A stretch of DNA of 33,226 bases from Siccibacter colletis (GTDB lineage Bacteria; Pseudomonadota; Gammaproteobacteria; Enterobacterales; Enterobacteriaceae): assembly GCF_000696575.1 (NCBI RefSeq), contig NZ_JMSQ01000012.1:1-33226 (forward strand), written 5' to 3'. Below the pieces are notes generated by a model. It had not been told where the DNA came from and searched no databases. It worked only from the letters and a program-made list of their open reading frames with translations. A program made the translations under genes and the position numbers. How positions within the stretch are numbered: position 1 is the stretch's first letter; each line of letters begins with the position of its first letter. Shown in pieces: positions 18,491 to 27,475 of this stretch.

Positions 18491-19356
18491 TCAATAAGCT
18501 TCAGCAAAAAGCGACGCACCACACCAGGCCGCTGGTGGCCTGGCTGAAACTGCTGTGGAAGCGCATCGACGAAGACAACATGACGACGCTGGCCGGGAAT
18601 CTGGCCTACGTCTCGCTGCTGTCACTGGTGCCGTTCGTGGCGGTGATATTTGCCCTCTTTGCTGCCTTCCCGATGTTTTCGGACGTCAGCATGCAGCTGC
18701 GCCACTTTGTCTTTGCTAACTTTATTCCGGCCACCGGCGATATCATTCAGCGCTACATCGAGCAGTTCGTCGCCAACTCCAGCAAGATGACCGCGGTGGG
18801 CGCCTGCGGGCTGATTGTCACCGCATTGTTGCTGATGTACGCCATCGACAGCGCGCTAAATACCATCTGGCGCAGCCAGCGCACGCGTCCGAAAGTTTAC
18901 TCCTTTGCGGTGTACTGGATGATCCTCACCCTCGGCCCGCTGCTGGCCGGGGCAAGTCTGGCTATCAGCTCTTATCTGCTCTCCCTGCGCTGGGCGACCG
19001 GCTTCAACAGCATGATTGACGACGTGCTGCGCCTTTTTCCGCTGCTATTGTCGTGGATCTCCTTCTGGCTGCTCTACAGCGTGGTGCCTACGGTGCGGGT
19101 GCCCAATCGCGATGCGGTGATCGGGGCGCTGGTGGCGGCGCTGCTGTTTGAACTCGGCAAGAAAGGCTTTGCGCTCTACATCACCATGTTCCCCTCCTAC
19201 CAGCTGATTTACGGCGTGCTGGCCGTGATCCCCATCCTGTTTCTCTGGGTCTACTGGACCTGGTGCATCGTCTTGCTTGGGGCAGAGATAACTGTCACTC
19301 TCGGCGAGTATCGAAAACTAAAACAGGCCGCAGCAGAGAAAGAAGACCAGCCATGA
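18487..19356 (+). CDS. yihY: Inner membrane protein YihY (UPF0761)
   Basis: This 289-residue polytopic membrane protein has about six transmembrane helices (first around residues 35-60) and the family sequence [19 protein letters not shown]. It was once misassigned as ribonuclease BN (rbn); no nuclease function is supported and the true role is unknown. It overlaps yihX and dtd by 4 nt each, which points to translational coupling. Confidence 0.93.
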   Translation: MINKLQQKATHHTRPLVAWLKLLWKRIDEDNMTTLAGNLAYVSLLSLVPFVAVIFALFAAFPMFSDVSMQLRHFVFANFIPATGDIIQRYIEQFVANSSKMTAVGACGLIVTALLLMYAIDSALNTIWRSQRTRPKVYSFAVYWMILTLGPLLAGASLAISSYLLSLRWATGFNSMIDDVLRLFPLLLSWISFWLLYSVVPTVRVPNRDAVIGALVAALLFELGKKGFALYITMFPSYQLIYGVLAVIPILFLWVYWTWCIVLLGAEITVTLGEYRKLKQAAAEKEDQP

Positions 19357-19790
19357 TTGCATTGATTCAACGCGTCTCCCGGGCGAGCGTCGCCGTGGGA
19401 AATGAAGTCACGGGTGAAATTGGGCCGGGACTTTTGGTGTTATTGGGTGTCGAAAAAGAGGATGACGAAACGAAAGCGGATCGCCTGTGCGAGCGCGTGC
19501 TGGGCTATCGCATCTTCAGCGATGAGGCGGGCAAGATGAACCTCAACGTGCAGCAGGCCGGCGGCAGCGTACTGGTGGTGTCGCAGTTTACCCTTGCCGC
19601 CGACACCGGTCGCGGCATGCGCCCCAGCTTTTCACGCGGTGCGGCACCGGATCGCGCCGAAGCGCTGTACGACTATTTCGTTACGCGCTGCCGTGCGCAG
19701 GGCGTTACCGCCGAAAGCGGCCGCTTCGCCGCTGATATGCAAGTTTCCCTGGTCAATGACGGCCCGGTGACGTTCTGGCTGCAGGTATGA
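19353..19790 (+). CDS. dtd: D-aminoacyl-tRNA deacylase
   Basis: Dtd hydrolyses D-amino acids mischarged on tRNA (and glycine from tRNA-Ala) and so protects protein homochirality. The 145-residue protein has the two signature motifs SQFTLAAD and NDGPVTFWL that form the active site at the dimer interface. The ATG at 19353 overlaps the yihY stop; a longer upstream extension in this frame is just yihY in another frame. It overlaps fabY by 4 nt. Confidence 0.96.
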   Translation: MIALIQRVSRASVAVGNEVTGEIGPGLLVLLGVEKEDDETKADRLCERVLGYRIFSDEAGKMNLNVQQAGGSVLVVSQFTLAADTGRGMRPSFSRGAAPDRAEALYDYFVTRCRAQGVTAESGRFAADMQVSLVNDGPVTFWLQV

Positions 19791-20776
19791 GCCTGGCCGC
19801 TACCGGGCTGCGGGTCACAAGAGAGAGTACAAGTATGTATCACCTTCGCGTACCGCAAACAGAAGAAGAACTTGAGAGCTACTACCAGTTTCGCTGGGAG
19901 ATGCTGCGCAAGCCGCTGCATCAGCCGAAAGGCTCAGAGCGCGACGGCTGGGACGCGCTGGCTCATCACCAGATGGTGGTGGACGAAGAGGGCAACACCG
20001 TTGCCGCAGGGCGTCTCTACATCAACGCCGACAATGAGGCGTCGATCCGTTTTATCGCGGTGCATCCCACGGTGCAGGACAAAGGTCTGGGCACCCTGGT
20101 GGTGATGACGCTGGAGTCGGTGGCGCGTCAGGAGGGAGTGAAGCGCATTACCTGTAGCGCCCGCGAAGATGCGGTGGAATTTTTTGCCCGCCTCGGCTTT
20201 ATGAACGAAGGGGAGATCACCACCCCGCAAACCACGCCGCTGCGCCACTTTCTGATGATCAAACCGGTCGCCAGCCTCGACGACATTTTGCACCGCGCCG
20301 ACTGGTGTGGGCAGCTGCAGCAGGCCTGGTATCAGCACATTCCGCTGAGTGAAAAGATGGGCGTGCGCATTCTGCAGTATACCGGGCAGAAATTTATCAC
20401 CACTATGCCGGAAGCCGGGAATCAGAACCCGCACCATACGCTGTTTGCCGGCAGTCTGTTCTCACTGGCAACGCTTACCGGCTGGGGGCTTATCTGGCTG
20501 ATGCTGCGCGAACGTCACCTGGGCGGCACCATCATCCTGGCGGATGCGCATATTCGCTATCACAGTCCGATCAGTGGCAAACCGGGGGCGATAGCCGATC
20601 TCGGCTCGCTGAGCGGCGATCTCGACCGCCTCGCGCGCGGGCGTAAAGCCCGGGTGCAATTACAGGTGGAGCTGTTTGGGGACGACACCCTCGGTGCCGT
20701 CTTTGAAGGGATCTATATCGTTCTGCCCGCTAAACCCTTCGGGCCGCTGGAAGAGGGCGGCAACGAAGAGGAGTAG
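19787..20776 (+). CDS. fabY: Fatty acid biosynthesis protein FabY (YiiD)
   Basis: The 329-residue protein combines an N-terminal GNAT acetyltransferase domain (about residues 15-155, with the acetyl-CoA loop [10 protein letters not shown]) and a C-terminal hotdog thioesterase-like domain (about 180-320, [15 protein letters not shown]). E. coli FabY is reported to support initiation of fatty acid synthesis. The length equals E. coli. It ends the yihX-yihY-dtd-fabY run and converges with yicH with only 6 bp between stop codons, so no terminator separates them. Confidence 0.93.
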   Translation: MSLAATGLRVTRESTSMYHLRVPQTEEELESYYQFRWEMLRKPLHQPKGSERDGWDALAHHQMVVDEEGNTVAAGRLYINADNEASIRFIAVHPTVQDKGLGTLVVMTLESVARQEGVKRITCSAREDAVEFFARLGFMNEGEITTPQTTPLRHFLMIKPVASLDDILHRADWCGQLQQAWYQHIPLSEKMGVRILQYTGQKFITTMPEAGNQNPHHTLFAGSLFSLATLTGWGLIWLMLRERHLGGTIILADAHIRYHSPISGKPGAIADLGSLSGDLDRLARGRKARVQLQVELFGDDTLGAVFEGIYIVLPAKPFGPLEEGGNEEE

Positions 20777-20782
20777 TACGGC

Positions 20783-22513
20783 TCAGGGGGCAGGTGCCGT
20801 GTTCGCTGCTGGTGCGGGACTGGCCGGGGCGGGCGCGGAGCTTACCTCGCCGTTGCGCATTATCTGCTCCAGCTTTTGCCCTTTGCTGTCGGTCACCTGA
20901 AGCCGGGCATTAACGCTCGGTTTCAGCAGCTCCGTCGCGCTGATGGCCCCGCTGGCCGTCAGGTGCAAATTGCTGTCACCCGCCAGCGGAATTTCCGGCC
21001 AGCCCCACTGTTGCAGGACGTTGACCGGCACCGCGCGGCCATTCAGGCTCACTTTCGCCTGGCGGCCCGGCAGCTGTGAGATTACCGCCGTGGCTTCCAG
21101 CAGGCCTTTTCCGGCGAAAGCGCTCAGCTCGCTGATCGTGATCGCCGAGGCGTTAGCGTTGAAGGCGATGGAAGGGTTACGCACGTCCACCCGGTTGAAC
21201 GTCGCCGCTGCGCCGTTGAAGGTCGCATTCCCGCTCCAGGCTCCCCACTGGCGGTTTTTCACCAGCTGAAGCTGATTGCCGACGCCGTCCAGAGAGGTGA
21301 TCTGCCACGGGAAAGTCGGGTCGATATCGATAACCAGATTGCGGCTGAGGCTGAGACGCCCGATAGTCAGGCTTTCGAGCCAGGCCGGGAGCGGCTGCAT
21401 CCACAGCGCCTTCCAGTTATCCGGCAGCGTGTACTCCAGCCCCGCCAGCGCCACCTCGTCGAGCACCAGACGATTTTCGTCCCGCAGCCAGCTGCCGGAG
21501 GTGCGCACCATGCCGCGCTCCCAGCGTGAAGTGAACTGGCGCAGCGTCACGCCCTGCGGCGTCAGGTCGGCGTTAACGATGGGGTCGAACAGGTGAACCG
21601 AGCCGACAATAAATTCGCTGGCGTTCATCGACAGTCTGCCGTCCTCACTCTGCCAGCTGTCGCCGCGCAGCGTCAGGTCACGCAGGCTTAAGTCGAGATC
21701 GGTTACCGCCCAGTCAGGCCCCTGCAGGCGCGCATCGGTGATATCCACCTGTTCCAGGGTCAGCGAGGCGAGGGTAGTGAGCGGGTAGAGGAATGCCGAC
21801 AGCGTTTTGTCGCTTTGCAGGCGAATGTCGTTCAGGCGCAGCCGATCCACATGCCAGCCGCCGTCCGCGCTGCGTCGGGCATTACCGGTCATCGACCCTT
21901 GCGCTACGTCAGCGCCGAAGGTGGAAAGTGTGACCTGCTCGCCATCGATATTCCCCTGCACCAGCACGTTGCTGGCGGGAATGTCGTTGAGCGTCAGGGA
22001 ACCGGCGCTGATCTGGAAATTGGCTTTATCCCCCAGCACTTTACCCGCTTTCGGCAGCCAGGGCGCTACGCCGCCGTTGACCCGCTGGGCGCTGAGATCC
22101 CAGCCGGTACGCGGGCTGTTAAAGGCCATATTCTCCAGGCGCAGGCTGTCGGCCTGGAGCGGTAAAGAGGCAGTGTCAGGCGAGAGATTCAGGGTGCCAT
22201 CCTGCAGCAGGATGGTATCGGCGTGTAAAGGGTCGGTGAGCTGGCGGCTGCTCAGCCCGATATTGACGCGTTTCGCTACCACCGTCGCGGGCTTGCCGTT
22301 GCGGCCAAAGGTCACGTTCAACAATTCAAGGTGCGAAGGGGAAGAGAAGCGATGATCCATCTTGTCGAAAGCGATGTGGTACTCGCTGTGGCTGTTGATC
22401 CAGCCGGTGATCCAGCCTGCACCCCAGCGCGTCTGCAGCAGGAGATAGAGCGCAATAATAATGACCAGAATGGCAACAATGAGCCAGGTAAGCAGTTTTC
22501 CAATCAGTTTCAT
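20783..22513 (-). CDS. yicH: AsmA-family inner membrane protein YicH
   Basis: YicH belongs to the AsmA-like group of inner-membrane-anchored periplasmic proteins; larger relatives (YhdP, TamB, YdbH) move phospholipid to the outer membrane. The 576-residue protein has one N-terminal helix (about residues 5-27) followed by a long beta-rich region (FGRNGKPATVVAKRVNIGLS, then LDLSLRDLTL). The C-terminus is Ala/Pro-rich. I choose the ATG at 22513 (MKLIGK), preceded by GGAAG and matching E. coli MKFIGK. In E. coli yicH lies beside xanP but far from fabY. Confidence 0.92.
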   Translation of the reverse strand: MKLIGKLLTWLIVAILVIIIALYLLLQTRWGAGWITGWINSHSEYHIAFDKMDHRFSSPSHLELLNVTFGRNGKPATVVAKRVNIGLSSRQLTDPLHADTILLQDGTLNLSPDTASLPLQADSLRLENMAFNSPRTGWDLSAQRVNGGVAPWLPKAGKVLGDKANFQISAGSLTLNDIPASNVLVQGNIDGEQVTLSTFGADVAQGSMTGNARRSADGGWHVDRLRLNDIRLQSDKTLSAFLYPLTTLASLTLEQVDITDARLQGPDWAVTDLDLSLRDLTLRGDSWQSEDGRLSMNASEFIVGSVHLFDPIVNADLTPQGVTLRQFTSRWERGMVRTSGSWLRDENRLVLDEVALAGLEYTLPDNWKALWMQPLPAWLESLTIGRLSLSRNLVIDIDPTFPWQITSLDGVGNQLQLVKNRQWGAWSGNATFNGAAATFNRVDVRNPSIAFNANASAITISELSAFAGKGLLEATAVISQLPGRQAKVSLNGRAVPVNVLQQWGWPEIPLAGDSNLHLTASGAISATELLKPSVNARLQVTDSKGQKLEQIMRNGEVSSAPAPASPAPAANTAPAP

Positions 22514-22603
22514 CGTCTTCCATCCTGTAAACGTCTGAATAGGCCAGTTATGCCGCATTTAGCGGCACAGCTCAAGGAGGGAATTATTCTGGCAAGTAAC
22601 AGC

Positions 22604-22627
22604 GGGCGGTAACAGCGCTTACCGCCC
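22604..22627 (-). terminator. Hairpin downstream of xanP
   Basis: GGGCGGTAA/TTACCGCCC forms a perfect 9-bp stem with a 6-nt loop, 11 bp beyond the xanP stop. A T run is missing, so it may only attenuate read-through into yicH. Confidence 0.45.
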
Positions 22628-22637
22628 TGGTTATGTC

Positions 22638-24029
22638 TTAATTTTTTTCCGGCGGGAAAACAAGGTTCAGCACGATAGCGGTAATGCCGCCCGCAGCGAT
22701 GCCGGAAGAGAGCAGGTTTTTCACCCAGTCCGGGGCAAACTGCAGGATCAGCGGCTGCTGCGATACGCCAAGACCTACCGCCAGCGACAGAGCGATAATC
22801 ATGATCGCGCGGCGGTTCAGCGGCTCACGAGAGACAATGCGCACGCCTGAGGCCGCGATGGTGCCGAACATCACGATGGTCGCGCCGCCCAGTACCGGCT
22901 CCGGAATGTGCTGCACAAAGCCGCTTACCGCCGGGAACAGGCCCAGCACGATCAGCATCAACGCCACCACAAAGCCCACGTAGCGGCTGGCAACGCCGGT
23001 CAGCTGGATTACGCCGTTGTTCTGCCCGAAGCAGGAGTTCGGGAAAGTATTGAACACCGCCGAGACAAACGAGTTCAGGCCGTTCGCCAGCACGCCACCC
23101 TTCAGACGCTTCATATATAGCGGGCCGGAAACCGGCTGCTCTGAAACGTCGGAGGTTGCGGTGATGTCGCCGATGGTTTCCAGAGAGGTGATCATAAATA
23201 CCAGCATCAGCGGCACCAGCAGGTTCCAGTCGATGCCCAGACCGTAGTGCAGCGGAGTAGGGATCATAATCAGCGGGCTGTCGGTGGCGGCAAAGCTCTG
23301 GGGCAGCATATCCAGTGCCCAGGCCAGCAGATAACCCACCGCCATCGCGATCACCAGTGAAGCCACGCGCAGATAAGGATTACGCTGACGGTTGAGCAGA
23401 ATAATCACCGCCAGTACCGCACCGGCCAGCAGCAGGTTTTTTGGTGCGCCGAAGGTGTTATTTGCCATTGCGCCATAGCCGCCGCCGATGGAGGTGAGGC
23501 CCACCTGAATCAGCGACAGGCCGATAATCATCACCACCACACCGGAAACCAGCGGCGTAATGATGCGGCGCGCCAGATGGAGCACCCGGGAGATCACCAT
23601 CTCAGTGCAGCTCGCCAGCATCAGGGTGCCGAACAGCGCGGCCATCATGGTGGGTACGTCTGCACCGCCGGTTTTTAGCGCGGTACCGCCCATAATCAGC
23701 GGTGCCACGAAGTTAAAGCTGGTGCCCTGAATCGACAGCAGTCCTGAGCCGACCGGCCCCCACGCCTTAATCTGGATAATCGATGCCACGCCGGAGGCGA
23801 ACAGCGACATGCTGATGATGTGCTGCGTGTCCTGCGCCGGCAGGCCCAGCGCCTGGCAAATAAGCAGGGCAGGGGTGATCACCGCGACGAACATCGCCAG
23901 CAGGTGCTGGCAGGCGGCGAACAGGGTTTGTGGCAGCGGCGGACGGTCTTCGAGGCGGTAGATCAGTTCACTGTTATGCGGCTTAGCAATCGGTTGCGCA
24001 TTTTCAGACTCAACGGCATTAACGGACAT
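22638..24029 (-). CDS. xanP: Xanthine:proton symporter XanP (NCS2 family)
   Basis: XanP imports xanthine with protons across the inner membrane. The 463-residue protein, the E. coli length, has about 12-14 transmembrane segments and the NCS2 signature [17 protein letters not shown] near residue 325, plus an early conserved histidine in ACQHLLAMF. It lies upstream of yicH in the same direction, as in E. coli. A PurR-like operator overlaps its promoter. Confidence 0.95.
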   Translation of the reverse strand: MSVNAVESENAQPIAKPHNSELIYRLEDRPPLPQTLFAACQHLLAMFVAVITPALLICQALGLPAQDTQHIISMSLFASGVASIIQIKAWGPVGSGLLSIQGTSFNFVAPLIMGGTALKTGGADVPTMMAALFGTLMLASCTEMVISRVLHLARRIITPLVSGVVVMIIGLSLIQVGLTSIGGGYGAMANNTFGAPKNLLLAGAVLAVIILLNRQRNPYLRVASLVIAMAVGYLLAWALDMLPQSFAATDSPLIMIPTPLHYGLGIDWNLLVPLMLVFMITSLETIGDITATSDVSEQPVSGPLYMKRLKGGVLANGLNSFVSAVFNTFPNSCFGQNNGVIQLTGVASRYVGFVVALMLIVLGLFPAVSGFVQHIPEPVLGGATIVMFGTIAASGVRIVSREPLNRRAIMIIALSLAVGLGVSQQPLILQFAPDWVKNLLSSGIAAGGITAIVLNLVFPPEKN

Positions 24030-24059
24030 CGGTGGAGATCCCCTGACGGAAAAGCGGGC

Positions 24060-24097
24060 ATTCTATCGGACTCAAAGGTAAAAGCAAACGGTTGCAC
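24060..24097 (-). promoter_or_regulatory. xanP promoter with PurR-like operator
   Basis: On the minus strand TTTGCT (24088-24083) and TAGAAT (24065-24060) are 17 bp apart. The dyad AAGCAAACGGTTGCAC (24082-24097) overlaps the -35 and matches the PurR consensus ACGCAAACGTTTGCGT at 12 of 16 positions, with one mismatch in the 12-base core. A purine-repressed purine transporter is biologically sensible; binding is inferred. Confidence 0.6.
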
Positions 24098-24149
24098 AGG
24101 CGCAAATTAATACAGGCACCGGCATGCGACAGGTAATGAAGGGGGTTGA

Positions 24150-24178
24150 ACATAAACGCCCATCTTTCGATGGGCGCA
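24150..24178 (-). terminator. Terminator at the end of the fimbrial cluster
   Basis: CGCCCATC/GATGGGCG with a 4-nt loop is followed on the minus strand by TTTATGTT. It lies 9 bp after the last pilin stop and closes the array. Confidence 0.8.
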
Positions 24179-24184
24179 GGAGTA

Positions 24185-24733
24185 CTACAGGCGTTCAATC
24201 TGGAAAGTCACATCACCCGTGATTTTACCTTTTGTCGCTGTCTGGCCATTCAACTCAACAAGCTGAAGACCAAGGTATTTAGTAGCGGCAGTGGATTTGT
24301 CACCCAGCAGATAAGGTTGGTTGATATCAATGGGTTTGTTGTCAGATTCAAAAAAGCCAATGCCTACGCCTTTGGCTGCATCTTCTCCGGTGGCGGTGTT
24401 GGCAAATGCCGTGCCATCGGCGTTATCGTGTACGCCAACGAACCTGACCGCAATTTTTCCCTGCCACAGTTCTTTAGCACAGGCATCGTTATTATCTACT
24501 GCCCATACTTGCATTCTCAGTGGTGCGTAAGCTGTGGCGTTATCGCCTTGCTTAATTATATTGTTAACGTCAGCGGTAAGGTTAATGCTACTTTTATCAA
24601 GTGCTATCTGGCACGCGTTTGAAGCGGCAGTAACGGTGCCTGTAATAGACAGTACAGCATTAACATCTTCAGCATGCGCAGTACCTAAAACCAGAAATGA
24701 TGCTACAGCAAGCCCTGCAACTTTTGTTTTCAT
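24185..24733 (-). CDS. Fimbrial pilin-like subunit G (last in array)
   Basis: This 182-residue type 1-family pilin has a signal peptide ending GTAHA before EDVNA (residue 21), a cysteine pair at about 41 and 85, the core AAKGVGIGFF and the C-terminus FQIERL. I choose the second of two near ATGs (24733): AAGG then lies 9 nt upstream, as for the other pilins, while the ATG at 24742 abuts it. It lacks the penultimate aromatic residue of classical pilins. G is closest to pilin F (KQG[DE]NAT and S[DE]NKP blocks). It follows a terminator and a 329-bp gap, so it may have its own promoter. Confidence 0.87.
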   Translation of the reverse strand: MKTKVAGLAVASFLVLGTAHAEDVNAVLSITGTVTAASNACQIALDKSSINLTADVNNIIKQGDNATAYAPLRMQVWAVDNNDACAKELWQGKIAVRFVGVHDNADGTAFANTATGEDAAKGVGIGFFESDNKPIDINQPYLLGDKSTAATKYLGLQLVELNGQTATKGKITGDVTFQIERL

Positions 24734-25062
24734 TTGGTTCATCCTTATAATTAACAGAAGATATAATAACCTGGGTAACGTGCTTATATAATTTCTGCCT
24801 CCTTGTGTATTACGAGTGTTTATGTCCCTGCGACAATTTAGCGCTATAGAGAAAGTACTATTAACTGAACCGAACGATATAAATTGCTATGCGGTGGTCT
24901 TATATTAATAACGCATATGAACATTGGTCGGCTTTGATTGGGTGAATACGCAAGAGAGACGGTGTGGTCTGGTAAATTATTAATAAGTGTGTTGGCCAAC
25001 GTCTGTACTCTGCTGCGGTTTATAACGAAATAAAAATGCCTGTCGGCGACAGGCATTAATGT
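24734..25062. other. Gap between pilins F and G
   Basis: I see no credible gene here. It contains the pilin F terminator (25027-25057). On the minus strand TTGTCG (24836-24831) and TAATAC (24812-24807), 18 bp apart, could be a promoter for pilin G. A perfect AAGGAGG (24804-24798) has no start codon at usable spacing. Confidence 0.45.
25027..25057 (-). terminator. Terminator after pilin F
   Basis: AATGCCTGTC/GACAGGCATT with a 3-nt loop runs into TTTTTATTTC on the minus strand, 6 bp after the pilin F stop. It separates pilin G from the rest of the array. Confidence 0.9.
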
Positions 25063-25590
25063 TTATAGACGTTCGATTTGTACCGTAACCGTGCTGTTAA
25101 TATTTCCCGCAACGGGTTGCTGGTTAGTAAGTTGTACCATTTGCAAACCAAAGGTAGTATCCGTTTGAGCAGCGATTCGGCCAGAATTTACGGCTACAGG
25201 CTTATTCTCACTGTCAAAAATACCGATGCCGACGCCTTTCGCTGCGGTTTCATCCGTCAGGTAATTTGCCAAAACAGTGCCATCGGCATTATCAGCAGTC
25301 CCCTCAAACCAGTAAGCGATTTTACCCTGCGCAACCAGCTCTTCGCATTTCTCACCACCATCAACGGTAGCATGAATAATAACTGGAAACGTGGCATTTT
25401 CGCCCTGCTTAATCATGGTGTCAGCTCTGTCCAGAATAGAAACAGAACCTTCACTCAGACCTACGCTACAGGAAAAATCAGCTTCCTTCAGTACCCCACT
25501 AATATCAATAGTAGCGGAAGTATCTTCCGCTTGCGCCGCACAGGCCAGTAGCAGTGTTGCGCTTATCAATCCCGATAATGTTTTTTTCAT
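25063..25590 (-). CDS. Fimbrial pilin-like subunit F
   Basis: This 175-residue pilin has a signal peptide ending CAAQA before EDTSA, cysteines at about 41 and 82, the core AAKGVGIGIF and the C-terminus VQIERL. The sequence FEGTADNADGTVLAN is shared in form with its paralogues. AAGGA lies 9 nt before the ATG. It follows pilin E by 69 bp and is followed by a strong terminator. It is likely a structural subunit of the fimbria assembled by the upstream chaperone and usher; its place in the fibre is unknown. Confidence 0.87.
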   Translation of the reverse strand: MKKTLSGLISATLLLACAAQAEDTSATIDISGVLKEADFSCSVGLSEGSVSILDRADTMIKQGENATFPVIIHATVDGGEKCEELVAQGKIAYWFEGTADNADGTVLANYLTDETAAKGVGIGIFDSENKPVAVNSGRIAAQTDTTFGLQMVQLTNQQPVAGNINSTVTVQIERL

Positions 25591-25659
25591 TACATTGCTT
25601 CCTTATTAACTTATTACAGCCAGTCTGGCTTTATCCTGACCAAACCAAATGCCACCTGT

Positions 25660-26235
25660 TTACAGACGCTCAATCTGTACCGTCAGGTTGGTCTGAATAT
25701 TGCCTGGTGTTGCTTCCTGCCCTTTAAGGTTGACCAGCGAGAAATAAAGCGGGAAAGAAGCGGTTAAGTTGCTTGGATCTCCGCTTTTGTTGGCGGAAGG
25801 GAAGGTCGCGATAGTCGTATTAGGTATGATGATGTTGCTGTACATATCAGAGAGCTGAACAGAGACGCCCTGCGCTGCCGCACTGCCGGTATCGACATTC
25901 GCCAGGGTATTTCCTTCCACGCTGTCAGCAGTGCCGAGGAATTTCAGGCCGATATTTTTATAGCCCTCTTCAGCATCACAATTTTTACCACCCAGCTGTA
26001 TATAGACGTGATCGTCCGCACCGAAGGTATTAATCATGCTTCCCTGTTGAGGGAGCGCTTCTTCACCGTGCTGCAGCGTAAGCATATATTTGCTCATCAA
26101 CACGGTACAACCTGAAGGCGCGGCTTCCAGCCTGCCCAATATCAGCATGCCATGCCCGAGATCCTTCGCGTGTGTTGGTAACGATCCGGCGATAAGTGCA
26201 GCACCTAATGCCATCATTAATGCCATTTTTTTCAT
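25660..26235 (-). CDS. Fimbrial pilin-like subunit E, divergent
   Basis: At 191 residues this is the longest pilin of the array. The signal peptide ends LPTHA before KDLGH, and the cysteines are at about 43 and 86. The region KFLGTADSVEGNTLAN is almost the same as in pilin B, whereas TGSAAAQGV matches pilin A. The core reads AAQGVSVQL, without the usual GIG. It has a longer insertion (SANKSGDPSNLTA) before the last strands and ends VQIERL. The ribosome site is weak (GAGAA). It could be a specialised minor subunit. Confidence 0.85.
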   Translation of the reverse strand: MKKMALMMALGAALIAGSLPTHAKDLGHGMLILGRLEAAPSGCTVLMSKYMLTLQHGEEALPQQGSMINTFGADDHVYIQLGGKNCDAEEGYKNIGLKFLGTADSVEGNTLANVDTGSAAAQGVSVQLSDMYSNIIIPNTTIATFPSANKSGDPSNLTASFPLYFSLVNLKGQEATPGNIQTNLTVQIERL

Positions 26236-26294
26236 AGGGAAATTCTCATTTATACATCAGGTAAATGGCGTTATTAAGCTGATTTATATCGAAA

Positions 26295-26834
26295 TTAAAG
26301 GCGTTCGATTTCGATAGTCAGCGCACCATGCACAGTGCCCGCTTCTGGCGTGCGGCCATTAAGTTGAACCATTTTCAGTCCCAGGTTGACTAACCTCTCG
26401 TTCGTCACCACTACGTGATAGGTATTTATATTACGAGGGGAACCGTCAGGTTCATAAAGGCCAATGCCGACGCCTTTCGCAGCGCCTGCGCTGGTATCGG
26501 TGTTAGCTAAGACCGTACCGTTAGCATCGTCTAATGTGCCCGAAAATTTAAGGCCAATCTGACTGGCATTAACTTTTTCCATACAGAGCTCATCACCGAC
26601 AACCGCAATGGTAAAGATGCTGTTGACGTGTGATGCTGAGCCATCTTGTACTGGTAGATGATCTATTGTGCCTGAGAGCTCAATCGCATGGCTGGAGGGT
26701 AATACGATACAGTCACCTTCATCAGGGCCATTTACAATACCGTCAATATTTACCGTAGCCGAACGATCTTCGGCCTGCGCCATCCCTGTGGCGAAACAGG
26801 ATGCCAGCAAAACCCCAATTATTGCTTTTCTCAT
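26295..26834 (-). CDS. Fimbrial pilin-like subunit D
   Basis: This 179-residue pilin has a signal peptide ending GMAQA before EDRSA, cysteines at about 42 and 84 in the mature protein, the core AAKGVGIGLY and the C-terminus IEIERL. AAGGA precedes the ATG by 8 nt. Its C-terminal block NGRTPEAGTVHGALT resembles pilin C (NGQTPTRGAVHGVLT). The signal peptide contains L-A-S-C, a lipobox-like string, but the normal signal peptidase I site that follows is more convincing. Confidence 0.87.
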   Translation of the reverse strand: MRKAIIGVLLASCFATGMAQAEDRSATVNIDGIVNGPDEGDCIVLPSSHAIELSGTIDHLPVQDGSASHVNSIFTIAVVGDELCMEKVNASQIGLKFSGTLDDANGTVLANTDTSAGAAKGVGIGLYEPDGSPRNINTYHVVVTNERLVNLGLKMVQLNGRTPEAGTVHGALTIEIERL

Positions 26835-26890
26835 TTTTCATGTCCTTATAGAAATAAGCTGGATAACGGTGAGTAATGTAAAGCTTCAGC

Positions 26891-27412
26891 TTACAGACGC
26901 ACCAGGTCCAGGGTCAGAACACCGTGTACAGCGCCTCGCGTTGGCGTTTGCCCATTTAATTTAACAAGCTGTAAATTAATAGCGGTAATCGCCGTATCTA
27001 ATGGAATTATTCCACCGTTAATATTTAGTGGTGCATTATTGTCATCATACACACCAATGCCTACACCTTTGGCGCCGGTTGCATCTGTAATGCTGTTTGC
27101 AATAACGGTGCCGTCAGCATCATCAGCCACGCCATGGACCTGAATAGAGAGTTTTTGTGGAGCCGGGCAAAATCCACCTACGTTACCAACTGAAATAGGC
27201 AGTCTGATCGGCGTAGTGGCATCTGCTCCCTGTGCAATCAGCTGATCGGTCTGACCAGTCAGAGAGGCGGAAGAATCCACATAGATATAACAATCATTGT
27301 TGGTATCTTGCACGGTACCGCTGATCTGAATTGACGCTGGGATGTCATCTGCATATGCAGCGTTAGCGGCGAATAAAGACGAGAGCATTATGGCTATAAA
27401 TGCTTTTTTCAT
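26891..27412 (-). CDS. Fimbrial pilin-like subunit C
   Basis: This 173-residue pilin has a signal peptide ending AAYA before DDIPA, cysteines at about 41 and 82, and the core GAKGVGIGVYD. Its end, LDLVRL, departs from the usual IERL. I use the ATG at 27412 (MKKAF), with AAGG 9 nt upstream; an upstream in-frame start at 27436 falls next to the pilin B terminator and is unlikely. It begins only 25 bp after that terminator, so it depends on read-through unless a promoter lies within pilin B. Confidence 0.86.
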   Translation of the reverse strand: MKKAFIAIMLSSLFAANAAYADDIPASIQISGTVQDTNNDCYIYVDSSASLTGQTDQLIAQGADATTPIRLPISVGNVGGFCPAPQKLSIQVHGVADDADGTVIANSITDATGAKGVGIGVYDDNNAPLNINGGIIPLDTAITAINLQLVKLNGQTPTRGAVHGVLTLDLVRL

Positions 27413-27437
27413 TGTCACTATCCTTATACAAAGCAAA

Positions 27438-27467
27438 AAAAGCCTTCGTAATATTACGAAGGCTTTT
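27438..27467 (-). terminator. Strong terminator after pilin B
   Basis: This is a perfect 30-bp palindrome (arms AAAAGCCTTCGTAAT and its complement) followed on the minus strand by further T residues. It starts 8 bp after the pilin B stop and 25 bp before pilin C. It probably attenuates expression of pilins C-F or stabilises pilin B mRNA. Confidence 0.92.
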
Positions 27468-27475
27468 GGTTATGC

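Noticed and set aside
19263-19352. Extended N-terminus of Dtd
   Set aside because: The extra residues are the yihY coding sequence read in another frame; the ATG at 19353 gives the family length.
24844-25056. A 70-codon ORF in the pilin F-G gap
   Set aside because: It starts inside the pilin F terminator, has no ribosome site, and resembles neither a pilin nor another family.
26772-26834. Pilin D as a lipoprotein (L-A-S-C in the signal peptide)
   Set aside because: The hydrophobic stretch before the Cys is very short and a normal AQA/ED signal peptidase I site follows, as in all the paralogues.
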